Program-made: the position numbers and the translations under genes
In this document: piece by piece, positions 34,217 to 43,383 of the stretch
Layout of the letters: each line of letters starts with the position of its first letter
Position numbering within the stretch: position 1 is the stretch's first letter
Notes under the pieces: generated by a model
Told to the model about the DNA's origin: nothing
Database searches by the model: none
The model's input: only the letters and a program-made list of their open reading frames with translations
From: PALSA-1006 sp964571195
GTDB taxonomy: Bacteria > Pseudomonadota > Gammaproteobacteria > Burkholderiales > Gallionellaceae
Assembly: GCA_964571195.1 (NCBI GenBank)
Contig: CAZNAD010000002.1
Span: forward strand, 124,001-188,000
Direction of reading: 5' to 3'
Length of the DNA stretch: 64,000 bases

Positions 34217-35374
34217 TCAGCCGTTTGCTCCGAACATCATGCGTTTTGCTACGAAACGTTTTGCCGGGGGCACACGTTCCAGCAGCGAGAGTGCCCAACC
34301 CCGCCCGCTATTAAGCACGGGCAGATCGTTGGAGAAGATGCGTACCAGACTGTCGGTGAAGCCGATCCCCGCATTGCGATCCACGCAGCGCGACTTGCGG
34401 TAATCGGCCAGCATCGCGGCGGAGCCAAGTGCTGCCGCCGGTGTGCGCAAGATGATACGTGCCAGTTCCCAGGCATCACGCACGCCCATGTTGAAGCCTT
34501 GCCCTGCGACCGGATGCAGGGTCTGGGCGGCATTGCCGATCAGCGCGGTGTGCGGGAAGGTGGTGTCGGGCGCGCGCTTGAGGCGCAGCGGGAAGCTGCT
34601 GCGTTTGCCGACCGATACAAATGAACCGACGGCATCACCGAAGTGGCGTTGCAGTTCGGCAAGGAAGGTCGCGTCATCCCATTGCAGCATGGTCTGTATC
34701 TGTTCGTGTGATCCCGTCCAGACGATCTCGTAACCGTCCTTGTAGGGCAGCAGTGCGAACGGCCCCTGCGCGGTGAAATACTCGAATGCGGTGTGGGCTT
34801 GCGGGGCGGAGCAGGTGATGTGGGCGATGACGGCACTCTGGCCGTATTCGCTCACCTTGGGCGGGTGGCTGGTTTCCAGCAGTTTGCCGCCATCCGCCAC
34901 CACGGCGAGGCGAGCGTGGATCTGTTGCTCGCTGCCGTCATGTTGGAAGGTGAGGGTCACGCCATCGGCCTGTTCCTCCAGCTTGCTGACCGTGGCACAT
35001 TCTAGGTAGGTGGCCGGGGTGTTTTGCAAGGCCTGATGCAGCGAGGCTTGCAGCGCGGGGTAAGGCAATACGTAGCCCAATTCGGGAACTTTCAGTTCCT
35101 CGGCGAACAACTGCGTGCAGGCGGCGCTGTCTTTTTGCGAGACGCGGATGGTGCGGATGGGGGAGACCTGTTCGATGTGTTTCCACACGCCGAGTTTATC
35201 GAGTAATAACCGGCTGCCGTAGGACAGTGCCAGTGCGCGCGGGTCGGCATTCTGTTCCTGTGCCTTGCGCGCTTCCAGCACCACGATGTTCAGGCCGCTC
35301 TCGCGCAAGGCCAGAGCCAGCGCACTGCCTACCGGGCCGCCGCCGATGATGGCGATATCGCAGTTATCAGTCAT
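34217..35374 (-). CDS. UbiH/UbiF/VisC family FAD-dependent hydroxylase
   Basis: Flavoprotein monooxygenase of ubiquinone biosynthesis. N-terminal FAD loop CDIAIIGGGPVGSALALAL, middle motif VVADGG, and the second FAD motif ALIGNAAQTLHPVAGQGFNMG, which defines the UbiH/UbiF/UbiI group. Which ring position it hydroxylates cannot be told from sequence alone; placement after pepP, as in the E. coli pepP-ubiH-ubiI cluster, favours UbiH. The ATG at 35374 overlaps the pepP stop by eight bases (ATGACTGA) with GAGGAG ten bases upstream; longer frames lie inside pepP. Confidence 0.9.
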   Translation of the reverse strand: MTDNCDIAIIGGGPVGSALALALRESGLNIVVLEARKAQEQNADPRALALSYGSRLLLDKLGVWKHIEQVSPIRTIRVSQKDSAACTQLFAEELKVPELGYVLPYPALQASLHQALQNTPATYLECATVSKLEEQADGVTLTFQHDGSEQQIHARLAVVADGGKLLETSHPPKVSEYGQSAVIAHITCSAPQAHTAFEYFTAQGPFALLPYKDGYEIVWTGSHEQIQTMLQWDDATFLAELQRHFGDAVGSFVSVGKRSSFPLRLKRAPDTTFPHTALIGNAAQTLHPVAGQGFNMGVRDAWELARIILRTPAAALGSAAMLADYRKSRCVDRNAGIGFTDSLVRIFSNDLPVLNSGRGWALSLLERVPPAKRFVAKRMMFGANG

Positions 35375-36668
35375 GGCGCATGATCTCCTCGATTTCATTG
35401 ACTGTCTTTGGTGCATCCTGTGTCAGCACTTCGTTGCCGGTGGCGGTGATGAGCACATCGTCCTCGATGCGGATGCCGATGTTCCATAGTTCGCGCGGCA
35501 CGTTGTCGGCGGGGCGGATGTAGCAGCCCGGCTCGACGGTGAGTGTCATGCCGGATTGCAGTGGCCGCCAATTTTCGCCGATCTTGTATTCGCCGACATC
35601 GTGCACGTCCATACCCAGCCAGTGTCCGGTGCGGTGCATGTAGAACTGTTTGTAACTTTCGCTCTCCAGCACCGCCTCGACGCTGCCTTGGCATAGTTTA
35701 AGGTCGATGAAGCCCTGTGCCAATATGCGCAAAGCGGCATCGTGCGGGTCGTTCCAGTGTTTGCCGGGACGAGCGGCGGCGATGGCGGCGTGTTGGGCGG
35801 CGAGCACGATCTCGTACACCTCTTTCTGCACGGCACTGAATTTGCCGTTCACCGGAAAGGTGCGGGTGATGTCGGCGGCGTAGCTGTCCAGTTCGCAGCC
35901 CGCATCGATGAGCAGCAGGTCGCCATCGCGCAGCGGGGCATCGTTGCCGACATAATGCAGGGTGCAGGCGTTGGCTCCGCCCGCGACGATGCTGGTGTAT
36001 GCGGGCTGGCGCGCGCCGTGGCGGCAGAACTCGTGCAGTAGCTCCGCTTCCACTTCATATTCGTGCTGGCCGGGGCGGGTAAAACGCATGGCGCGGCGAT
36101 GGGCGTCGCAGGAGATCTGCGCGGCACGGCGCATGATGCCGGTCTCATGCGGGTCTTTTATCAGGCGCATCTCGCTGAGTGCATCGCGCACATCGCGTAT
36201 CTCATGCGGGGCACGGATGCCGCTGCGGGACTTTTCTTTTACCCGCTCGCGCAATCCGATGATGCGTGCATCCCATGCCGCATCACTACCGACCGGATAG
36301 AACAGCAGGGGCTGGTTACCCATCAGTTCGATGAGTCTTTCGTCCAGCTGGGAGATGGGATAAGCGGCATCGAAACCGAATTCGGTGCGTGCGGCGGCGA
36401 CCCCGAAGCGGAAACCGTCCCACACTTCGCGTTCGGCATTCTTTTCGCGGCAGAACAGCAGGCTTTGCGGGTTGTCCCCGGCGATCAGAACCAGCACGGC
36501 TTCGGGCTCGGCGAATCCGGTAAGGTAATAGAAGTGGCTGTCGTGACGATAGTCATAGTGCGCATCCGCGTTGCGCGCGACTTCCGCCGCCGTGGGGATG
36601 ACAGCGATGCCGCGCTGCATCTTGGCTTGCAGGCGTTCGCGGCGTGAGGCGTAGGGAGCGAGGTTCAT
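35367..36668 (-). CDS. pepP: Xaa-Pro aminopeptidase
   Basis: Aminopeptidase P, removing an N-terminal residue before proline. N-terminal creatinase-like domain (to about 170) and C-terminal pita-bread metallopeptidase domain with the dimetal ligands: LLIDAGCELDSYAADITRTF, HRTGHWLGMDVHDVGEY, TVEPGCYI and GIRIEDDVLI. 433 residues with the ATG at 36668 (MNLAPYASRRERLQ); the frame extends upstream without homology. The ribosome site is not obvious. Upstream of the UbiH-type gene in a conserved pair. Confidence 0.94.
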   Translation of the reverse strand: MNLAPYASRRERLQAKMQRGIAVIPTAAEVARNADAHYDYRHDSHFYYLTGFAEPEAVLVLIAGDNPQSLLFCREKNAEREVWDGFRFGVAAARTEFGFDAAYPISQLDERLIELMGNQPLLFYPVGSDAAWDARIIGLRERVKEKSRSGIRAPHEIRDVRDALSEMRLIKDPHETGIMRRAAQISCDAHRRAMRFTRPGQHEYEVEAELLHEFCRHGARQPAYTSIVAGGANACTLHYVGNDAPLRDGDLLLIDAGCELDSYAADITRTFPVNGKFSAVQKEVYEIVLAAQHAAIAAARPGKHWNDPHDAALRILAQGFIDLKLCQGSVEAVLESESYKQFYMHRTGHWLGMDVHDVGEYKIGENWRPLQSGMTLTVEPGCYIRPADNVPRELWNIGIRIEDDVLITATGNEVLTQDAPKTVNEIEEIMRHD

Positions 36669-36705
36669 GGGTAGATGATAAACCGATTCATGCGCGATGA
36701 GGTCG

Positions 36706-36975
36706 TCACAGCCACCCGCCTGCCCGCAAGATGCCGATGATGCCGACCAATATCCAGAAGGTATTGAGCAGCGTGTAGGCAGCATCTTTCTTGAGCAACG
36801 CACACCAGGACAACATCACCGCGTCGATGGTGTTGAATACCCACACGAACATGAACGGGCTGGCCGGCCCCAGCCAGCTCACCAGCGAGAAGCTGAAGAT
36901 ACGCATCAGCACCCCGGTCATCTCGATATGTTTGATGTTCTTCAGGACAAAACGGTTGGCTCGGGTGATGGGCAT
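36706..36975 (-). CDS. Small membrane protein, PnuC/permease-like
   Basis: 89 residues with two to three hydrophobic segments (about 20-45 and 60-87). The phrases VFNTIDAVMLSWCALLKKDAAY and LNTFWILVGIIGI recall the C-terminal part of PnuC-type or SWEET-like permeases, but the protein is too short to be a full transporter on its own unless it oligomerises. Sits 37 bases before pepP and 12 bases after murU on the same strand. No function can be assigned. Confidence 0.65.
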   Translation of the reverse strand: MPITRANRFVLKNIKHIEMTGVLMRIFSFSLVSWLGPASPFMFVWVFNTIDAVMLSWCALLKKDAAYTLLNTFWILVGIIGILRAGGWL

Positions 36976-36987
36976 GGTGTCGTTAGC

Positions 36988-37668
36988 TCAATGGGTGCGC
37001 AGTTGTTGGTCCAGCTCTTGCAGGCGTTGCGGCGTACCCACATCGACCCATACACCACGATGGCGTTCGCCGCTGACGCGGCCTAGCGCAATCTGTTCAC
37101 GCAGCAACGGGGCAAGCGGAGCCTTGCTGCCGCGCACGATGCCGGTGAACAGTTCTGGTTTGTACAGGCCGATACCGCTGAAAGTGAGCTTGGGCGGGAT
37201 GTCGGTGATGCGCCCGTTGTGCAAGCCGAAGTCGCCCTTGAGGTTGTGCTCGGGGTTATTTACCAGCACTAAGTGCGCCGTGTCGGTACTGGTGGCAAGC
37301 TCGGCGGCACGATGCGGCAAATGCGTGAAGTCATAGTCGCAGTACACATCGCCATTGACCACCGCGAAGGGCTGCCCGCCCAGCAAGTGCAGCGCAAAGG
37401 TGATACCTCCCGCTGTTTCCAATGCCGTGCCTTCGTCGGAATAATGGATGTGCGCGCCGAACTGGCTTCCGTCACCGAGTGCCTGTTCGATCTGTATGCC
37501 GAGGTGGGCGTGGTTGATCACCAGGTCGGTGATGCCTGCGCGCACCAGCCGCTCGATGTGCCACACGATCAGTGGTTTGCCGCCCGCTTGCAGCAAAGGC
37601 TTGGGGGTGTGGTCGGTGAGAGGGCGCATGCGTTCGCCGCGTCCGGCGGCAAGAATCATGGCTCTCAT
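36988..37668 (-). CDS. murU: N-acetylmuramate alpha-1-phosphate uridylyltransferase
   Basis: Small nucleotidyltransferase of 226 residues. Signature loop LAAGRGERMRPLTDHTPKPL, substrate lysine region GGKPLIVWHIERL, and the metal Asp in VVNGDVYCDYD. In Pseudomonas putida MurU turns MurNAc-1-phosphate into UDP-MurNAc, bypassing MurA and giving intrinsic fosfomycin tolerance. The partner kinase gene amgK is directly upstream with a two-base gap, which makes MurU far more likely than a generic sugar nucleotidyltransferase. Confidence 0.88.
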   Translation of the reverse strand: MRAMILAAGRGERMRPLTDHTPKPLLQAGGKPLIVWHIERLVRAGITDLVINHAHLGIQIEQALGDGSQFGAHIHYSDEGTALETAGGITFALHLLGGQPFAVVNGDVYCDYDFTHLPHRAAELATSTDTAHLVLVNNPEHNLKGDFGLHNGRITDIPPKLTFSGIGLYKPELFTGIVRGSKAPLAPLLREQIALGRVSGERHRGVWVDVGTPQRLQELDQQLRTH

Positions 37669-37670
37669 AA

Positions 37671-38663
37671 TCAGAAGGTATAGCCTTCTTGCACTGCCGA
37701 TGGATGCAGCTCATCCAGCAGGTTAAGCAGGGGCTTGAGGTCGATGTAGCGCGCGCATGCCCGGTGCAGGTATTCGAACACCAGCGGCATGTCCTTCAGG
37801 TAGCCGTCCTTGCCGTCGCGGTGATACAAGCGGGCAAAGATGCCCAGTACCTTGATATGGCGCTGTACGCCCATCATTTCGTAATCCCGATAGAACTCGC
37901 CGAAGTCCTCGCGCACCGGCAAGCCGGCTTTACGCGCCTTTTCCCAGTAGCGGATCAGCCAGTCCATGATCTCCTCCTCGTCCCACTTGATGTAGGCATC
38001 CTTGAACAACGAGGCGAGGTCGTAGGTGATGGGGCCGTAGACGGCATCCTGGAAATCGAGGATGCCCGGGTTCGGTTCGGAGACCATCAGGTTGCGCGAA
38101 TGGTAATCGCGGTGCACGTACACGCAGGGCTGCGCCAGATTGTTGGTCAGGATGCGGGCAAAAACTTCTTCCAGTTTGCTTTGTTGTTTGGCGTTGAGTG
38201 TCACCCCCAGATGTTTGGCGATATACCACTCCGGGAACAGATTCAGTTCGCGGCGCAGCAGCGCCTCGTCATAACGCGGCAATTCACCTTCTTTTGAAGC
38301 GAGCTGTATTTTGATCAGGGCATCGGTCGCCGCGCCATACAGTTGGCGGGCATTGTCGGCGGTCAATGCTTGCAGATAAGTGGTATTGCCAAGGTCCGAT
38401 AACAACAGAAAGCCCTGTGCCAGGTCCTGCGCGTAAACGTGGGGGACGTGTGTCCCGGCGCTTTCAAACAGCTTGCCCACATGCAAGAACGGTTTGCAAT
38501 CCTCGTGTTGCGGCGGCGCGTCCATCACGATCAATTCGCGATTGGAAAAGGTGGCGCGGAAATAACGGCGGAAACTGGCATCCGCCGACGCGGGGGCAAT
38601 AGTGAAGCGCTCGTTGGGATAAAGGCCGGAAAGCCACTGGGTCAAAAGTTCTTTACGCTGCAT
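37671..38663 (-). CDS. amgK: N-acetylmuramate/N-acetylglucosamine kinase AmgK
   Basis: Aminoglycoside phosphotransferase fold, 330 residues. Catalytic loop YVHRDYHSRNLMV and metal Asp in ILDFQDAVYGP. AmgK phosphorylates the anomeric position of MurNAc and GlcNAc released from turned-over peptidoglycan; MurU then makes UDP-MurNAc. The tight amgK-murU pairing and divergence from lptD match the arrangement known from Pseudomonas and other proteobacteria. The N-terminus (MQRKELLTQWLSGLYP) is well placed. Confidence rests on family plus context. Confidence 0.88.
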   Translation of the reverse strand: MQRKELLTQWLSGLYPNERFTIAPASADASFRRYFRATFSNRELIVMDAPPQHEDCKPFLHVGKLFESAGTHVPHVYAQDLAQGFLLLSDLGNTTYLQALTADNARQLYGAATDALIKIQLASKEGELPRYDEALLRRELNLFPEWYIAKHLGVTLNAKQQSKLEEVFARILTNNLAQPCVYVHRDYHSRNLMVSEPNPGILDFQDAVYGPITYDLASLFKDAYIKWDEEEIMDWLIRYWEKARKAGLPVREDFGEFYRDYEMMGVQRHIKVLGIFARLYHRDGKDGYLKDMPLVFEYLHRACARYIDLKPLLNLLDELHPSAVQEGYTF

Positions 38664-38723
38664 GAGTTTGCCTTAATAGTGTTTTTGTGCGATTTTAGCA
38701 CCTTAATTTATCAGCTCCGCATC

Positions 38724-40922
38724 ATGCATTTTCGTTTTTTCCCCGTTGCGCTTCTCGGACTCGTCTTGTTTTCGCCGCAAAGCTTTGCGGTACAGCCCCT
38801 GTCGGAGGTTGCTTCCGCCGTGCCAGTCGCTTCTGCGAAGGACAAGGCTGTCTATATCGAGGCCGAGCAGATACAGGGGAAAAAAGACGAGCGCATGGAG
38901 GCGCACGGTAACGTCGAATTGCAACAGGGCGACCAGAAGGTGTACTCGGACCATATGTTCTATGAGCCGGATACCGGCGGTCTTTCGGCACAGGGCTCGG
39001 TGCGGGTGGTACAACCCGGTGGAACGGTCTCCGGCCCTGATCTGGAAATGAACCTTGAAAGTAATGTCGGTGAAATGAATAAACCGTCATTCTCGTTTAA
39101 AGAGAATAGCGCGCGCGGCTCGGCGGAGATGATGCATCGCCGGGGAGAATTGAATTATGAGTTCGATAAGGCCGTTTATACCACCTGTCCGGCAGGGAAC
39201 GACGATTGGCTCTTGAAAATGAGCCGACTGGAGATCGACAAGACCTCCCAAACCGGAATAGCCCACAACGCATGGGTCGAATTCAAGGGGGTGCCGTTGT
39301 TGTACACGCCATGGATGGATTTTCCGCTCGACGGGCGGCGGCGCTCCGGTTTTCTCGGGCCATCCTATGGGGTCACCGCCTCGGGTGGAACAGAGTTCAC
39401 GTTACCCTATTATTGGAATATCGCACCGAACTACGACGCGACGATTGCGGTGCGTAAGATATCCAAGCGGGGTTATCTGGTTAATGACGAGTTCCGCTAT
39501 ATGGGCGAGAGTTATCAGGGCGAAATCAATTACGACATCTTGCCCAGTGATCATATCGCCAATGTGCGGCGCACGCATTCGACATTGATGCATACCCAAA
39601 AAGTGGGAGATGGGGGCGTTGTCGCAATCAATCTCAATCGCGTGTCCGACGATGCTTATTTTCGTGATTTGTCGAATACGCTGGTCGGCGGCACGCAGAC
39701 GCAGCTGCTGAATGAAGGCAGTTTGTCATACGGAGCGGGATGGTGGTCTGCTTCGATGAAGGCGCAGACCTATCAAACTTTGCAAGATCCCCTTGCGCCG
39801 GTTGCGGTTCCCTATTTCCGTTTGCCGCAAATCGATGTGAGTGCACAGAAGAAAATCGACGATGTGCAACTGAACATCGTGAACGAATATGTGAGTTTCC
39901 GTCATGACAACCCGAGTTACGTGAACGGACAACGTTTGGTGGTTTATCCCTCCGTCACTTACGACCTGCTGATGGATTCAGGTTATTACCTGAAACCCAA
40001 GCTCGGTGTACATAACACGCGGTTCGTGATGGGTTATAACAATAATGCCAATATTCCCGACACCGCCAGGACAGTGCCCATCTTCAGTCTGGACGGGGGA
40101 ATGACTTTCGAGCGGGACATGAAGCTTGGCGAGGGGGGGTATGTGCAGACGCTGGAGCCGCGAATGTTCTACGTCAAGATCCCCTATGTCGATCAGGATG
40201 TGCTGCCTATTTATGATACGTCGCTGGCGGGTTTTAGCTTTGCCCAGATGTTTATGGAGAACCGCTTCTATGGTAATGACCGCGTGGGTGATGCGAACAT
40301 GGCGACCATGGCGCTGACTTCCCGGTTGATCGATGATGAGGGTGGTGTGGAGCGTCTGCGTATCGCGCTCGGCGAGCGCTTCAGTTATCAAACACCCAAA
40401 GTGAACATGCCGGGAACAACCGACACCAGCAGCCGTTCGGATATCTTGCTATCTGTCGGAGGGCAACCAACCAGCGCTTTGACTCTGGATGGCCTGCTTC
40501 AATACAACCCAGTTTCCCAGCAAACGCAGTCATACAATGCGTCTGCGCGTTATGCGCCGGAAACGGGCAAGGTGCTGAATCTGGGTTATCGCTACACTTA
40601 TGTGGACGGTAATCCGCTGCATGATGTGCGCCAGGCCGATATTTCGACGCAATGGCCGCTGTTTTGGCGTTGGCATCTGGTTTCGCGTCTCAGTTATTCG
40701 ATCCATGACCAGAAGGTTTTGGAGGCGTTGGGCGGTCTTGAGTATAATCAGGCGTGTTGGATATTGCGGTTGGTGGTGCAGAGCTTTCCGACCGCAACGA
40801 AGCAAGTATCCACCGGAATATTCGTGCAGCTGGAACTGAACGACCTTGTCGCCGTGGGGGCTGATCCGCTCAGTGCCTTGCGGATGAGTGTGCCGGGTTA
40901 TACCAAGCTGAACGCCCACTAG
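38724..40922 (+). CDS. lptD: LPS-assembly outer membrane protein LptD
   Basis: Outer membrane barrel that with LptE inserts lipopolysaccharide in the outer leaflet. Signal peptide MHFRFFPVALLGLVLFSPQSFA. N-terminal OstA/LptA-like jellyroll (VYIEAEQIQGKKDERMEAHG), then the 26-strand barrel. Cysteines in YTTCPAGNDDW and NQACWILRL could form the inter-domain disulfide. The ATG at 38724 gives 732 residues and a clean signal; the longer frame runs backwards through amgK. First gene of lptD-surA-pdxA-rsmA, with SurA being the chaperone LptD itself needs. Confidence 0.93.
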   Translation: MHFRFFPVALLGLVLFSPQSFAVQPLSEVASAVPVASAKDKAVYIEAEQIQGKKDERMEAHGNVELQQGDQKVYSDHMFYEPDTGGLSAQGSVRVVQPGGTVSGPDLEMNLESNVGEMNKPSFSFKENSARGSAEMMHRRGELNYEFDKAVYTTCPAGNDDWLLKMSRLEIDKTSQTGIAHNAWVEFKGVPLLYTPWMDFPLDGRRRSGFLGPSYGVTASGGTEFTLPYYWNIAPNYDATIAVRKISKRGYLVNDEFRYMGESYQGEINYDILPSDHIANVRRTHSTLMHTQKVGDGGVVAINLNRVSDDAYFRDLSNTLVGGTQTQLLNEGSLSYGAGWWSASMKAQTYQTLQDPLAPVAVPYFRLPQIDVSAQKKIDDVQLNIVNEYVSFRHDNPSYVNGQRLVVYPSVTYDLLMDSGYYLKPKLGVHNTRFVMGYNNNANIPDTARTVPIFSLDGGMTFERDMKLGEGGYVQTLEPRMFYVKIPYVDQDVLPIYDTSLAGFSFAQMFMENRFYGNDRVGDANMATMALTSRLIDDEGGVERLRIALGERFSYQTPKVNMPGTTDTSSRSDILLSVGGQPTSALTLDGLLQYNPVSQQTQSYNASARYAPETGKVLNLGYRYTYVDGNPLHDVRQADISTQWPLFWRWHLVSRLSYSIHDQKVLEALGGLEYNQACWILRLVVQSFPTATKQVSTGIFVQLELNDLVAVGADPLSALRMSVPGYTKLNAH

Positions 40923-40975
40923 ATGTAACACCTGTGGAAGCAGAACCCGTTAATTTAACCAGATCGAGAGAAGTC

Positions 40976-42283
40976 ATGTTGAGTAAGAATGCGGGACGAA
41001 TTCTATTGTGCCTCTGGTGTGTACTGGCTCCGGCGGCTCATGCCGCTGAAGCGACCGTTCGCCCCATTGATTCCATCCTGGTGGTGGTCAATGACGACGT
41101 TATCACCCGCCACGAACTGGAGGTGCGTTTTGCTGTGGTTGTGAAGCAATTGAAGCGGCAGGGCACACCTTTGCCGGAATCGGCGGTGCTGGAAAAGCAA
41201 ATATTGGAACGCATGATCGGAGACCTGCTGCAAGTGCAGTTCGCCAAAGAGACCGGCCTGCGTATCGACGATGCGATGCTGGACAAGACACTGGGTCGGA
41301 TCGCGCAGCAGAACAAGCTGGCTTCGCTGGCAGAATTCAGAGGCAAGCTGGAGCAGGAGGGGATAGATTTCAACAAGTTTCGCGAGGAGATTCGCGGCGA
41401 GATACTGACAACCCGCTTGCGTGAACGCGAAGTCGACAGCAAGTTGATCATCAGCGAGAACGAGATCGACAACTACCTGCTCAACCAGTCGAAACAAGTC
41501 GGCAAAGGCGAGGAGTTGCAGTTGGCGCATATCATGGTGGTGGTTCCCGAGCAGGCCAGCGCAGAGAAGATTCAAGTCTTCCGTCAACGAGCCGAACAGG
41601 CTTTGGCTAAATTGCGCGGTGGCGCGCCCTTTGCGCAGGTGGCCGCCGGATATTCCGATGCAAGCGACGCGTTGCAAGGCGGCGGGCTGGGGTGGCGTAC
41701 CGCAGACCGTATTCCGGCGATGTTCGTCGAGGCGGTGCAGAAGTTGCAGCCGGGGGAAGTGACCGAGATCCTGCGTAGTCCGAACGGTTTCCATATCATC
41801 AAGCTGCTGGACAAGCGCAGTAAAGACGGGCCGATCATGGTCACGCAGACCCGTGCGCGCCACATCCTGATCAAGACCAGTGAGCTGGTGCCTGAATACG
41901 AGGCCAAGAACCGCCTGTCGGAGGTCAAGCAGCGCATCGATAAAGGGGCTGATTTCGCGGCGCAGGCGAAGTTGTATTCCGAGGATGGCAGCGCGGCGCA
42001 GGGAGGCGATCTTGGCTGGCTCTCTCCGGGCGAGACCGTGCCGGAATTCGAGACGGCCATGGATGCGCTGAAGGTGAAGCAGGTCAGCGGTCTGGTGCAG
42101 AGCGGATTCGGTTGGCATCTGATTCAGGTGCTGGAACGGCGTACCACGGATGTGAGCACGGAACAAAAGAGATTGCAGGCGCGTAATGCCATTCGCACTT
42201 TCCGCTCGGAAGAGTCCTTTCAAGACTGGTTGCGCCAGTTACGCGACCGCGCGTTTATCGAATACCGCACCGCGAACAATTGA
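40976..42283 (+). CDS. surA: Periplasmic chaperone and peptidyl-prolyl isomerase SurA
   Basis: Folds outer membrane proteins such as LptD in the periplasm. Signal peptide (about 1-25, ending APAAHAA). N-terminal chaperone domain VVNDDVITRHELEVR to about 170, two parvulin domains (LQLAHIMVVVPEQAS and TRARHILIKTSE, each with GGGLGW or GGDLGW), and a C-terminal helix (SFQDWLRQLRDRAFIEYR). The ATG at 40976 has GAGAGAAG upstream; a GTG 42 bases earlier is in frame but spoils the signal peptide. Located 53 bases after lptD and overlapping pdxA by one base. Confidence 0.94.
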   Translation: MLSKNAGRILLCLWCVLAPAAHAAEATVRPIDSILVVVNDDVITRHELEVRFAVVVKQLKRQGTPLPESAVLEKQILERMIGDLLQVQFAKETGLRIDDAMLDKTLGRIAQQNKLASLAEFRGKLEQEGIDFNKFREEIRGEILTTRLREREVDSKLIISENEIDNYLLNQSKQVGKGEELQLAHIMVVVPEQASAEKIQVFRQRAEQALAKLRGGAPFAQVAAGYSDASDALQGGGLGWRTADRIPAMFVEAVQKLQPGEVTEILRSPNGFHIIKLLDKRSKDGPIMVTQTRARHILIKTSELVPEYEAKNRLSEVKQRIDKGADFAAQAKLYSEDGSAAQGGDLGWLSPGETVPEFETAMDALKVKQVSGLVQSGFGWHLIQVLERRTTDVSTEQKRLQARNAIRTFRSEESFQDWLRQLRDRAFIEYRTANN

Positions 42284-43302
42284 TGTCGCCGGTAGTGCCT
42301 CTTGTCGTCACGTCAGGTGAGCCCGCAGGCATAGGCCCTGACCTCTGTCTGAAGCTCGTGGAGCATGAAGCGCCGCTGGTGGTGATCGCGGACAAGATGT
42401 TATTGCAACAGCGCGCCGCACAACTTGGCATCCCGCCGATAAATTTTCACGACTACTCTGTTTCGCAGCCTGGTATGCCGGGCAGGCTGAGCGTGTTGCA
42501 TGTCCCCTTGGTGCGCCCCGCGCAGGCCGGGTTGCTTGATCCCGATAATGCATCGTATGTGTTGGAGGTCTTGCGCCGCGCGGTACAGGGGTGTGTCTCC
42601 GGGGAATTCTCCGGCATGGTCACCGCACCTGTGCACAAGGGCATTATCAACGATGCGGGCATCCCGTTCACCGGACATACTGAGTTCCTCGCCGAACAGA
42701 CCGATACACCGTTGGTCGTGATGATGCTGGCAGGCGGCGGGATGCGCGTGGCTTTGGCGACCACCCACTTGGCGCTGCGCGAGGTGGCGGATGCCATCAC
42801 GCAACCCCTGCTGGAAGACATCCTGCGTATCCTGCAACGCGACCTGCAACGCCGCTTCGGCATAATCCAGCCGCGCATCCTGGTCGCGGGTCTGAATCCG
42901 CATGCGGGAGAGGATGGTCATCTCGGGCGCGAGGAGATCGAGGTGATGATCCCGGTACTGGACAAACTGCGCGCTGAAGGTATGAATGTGAGCGTTCCTC
43001 TTCCTGCCGACACCCTGTTCGCCGCACATCGTCTGCGCGAGTGTGATGCCGTGCTGGCGATGTATCACGACCAGGGCTTGCCGGTGCTTAAACATGCCAG
43101 CTTTGGCGAGGGCGTCAACATCACGCTGGGTCTGCCATTTATTCGCACCTCGGTCGATCACGGTACCGCGCTGGAACTGGCGGGCACGGGCAAGGCCAAT
43201 GTGGGCAGTCTGCTGGAAGCGATCAAGGTTGCGACTGGAATGGCACAGTGCGAAAAAACTTTCACCACAGAGACACAGAGACACAGAGGAAAACCAGAAT
43301 GA
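42283..43302 (+). CDS. pdxA: 4-hydroxythreonine-4-phosphate dehydrogenase
   Basis: Pyridoxal phosphate synthesis enzyme that oxidises 4-phosphohydroxythreonine with NAD. Family motifs: TSGEPAGIGPDLCLKL, the metal histidines in GHTEFLAEQT and YHDQGLPVLKHASFGEGVN, and GLPFIRTSVDHGTALELAG. The normal protein ends about LLEAIKVATGMAQ; here the last ~16 residues (CEKTFTTETQRHRGKPE) are encoded by the left arm of an inverted-repeat element, giving an unusual basic tail and the stop codon. The ATG shares one base with the surA stop. Confidence 0.94.
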   Translation: MSPVVPLVVTSGEPAGIGPDLCLKLVEHEAPLVVIADKMLLQQRAAQLGIPPINFHDYSVSQPGMPGRLSVLHVPLVRPAQAGLLDPDNASYVLEVLRRAVQGCVSGEFSGMVTAPVHKGIINDAGIPFTGHTEFLAEQTDTPLVVMMLAGGGMRVALATTHLALREVADAITQPLLEDILRILQRDLQRRFGIIQPRILVAGLNPHAGEDGHLGREEIEVMIPVLDKLRAEGMNVSVPLPADTLFAAHRLRECDAVLAMYHDQGLPVLKHASFGEGVNITLGLPFIRTSVDHGTALELAGTGKANVGSLLEAIKVATGMAQCEKTFTTETQRHRGKPE

Positions 43303-43370
43303 ACTGCCGGGAAAATATTCAGGACAAGGGTTTGATTTTGCCTTTCTCTGTGTCTCTGTGTCTCTGTGGT
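43264..43370. repeat. Inverted-repeat element between pdxA and rsmA
   Basis: Two arms of 25 bp, at 43264-43288 and 43346-43370, are perfect inverted repeats (ACCACAGAGACACAGAG... versus ...CTCTGTGTCTCTGTGGT). Each arm is itself built of the 8-mer unit CACAGAGA repeated three times. The 57-base interior is unique. Arms of this wording occur between genes in many unrelated bacteria; this looks like a non-autonomous mobile or hairpin element (MITE-like). No flanking target duplication is evident. As RNA it would form a long hairpin between pdxA and rsmA. Confidence 0.85.
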
Positions 43371-43383
43371 GGGTTTTGCTTTT

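Noticed and set aside
43264..43370. CRISPR array suggested by repeated CACAGAGA units
   Set aside because: The units are directly adjacent without spacers and occur as two inverted arms; there are no cas genes.
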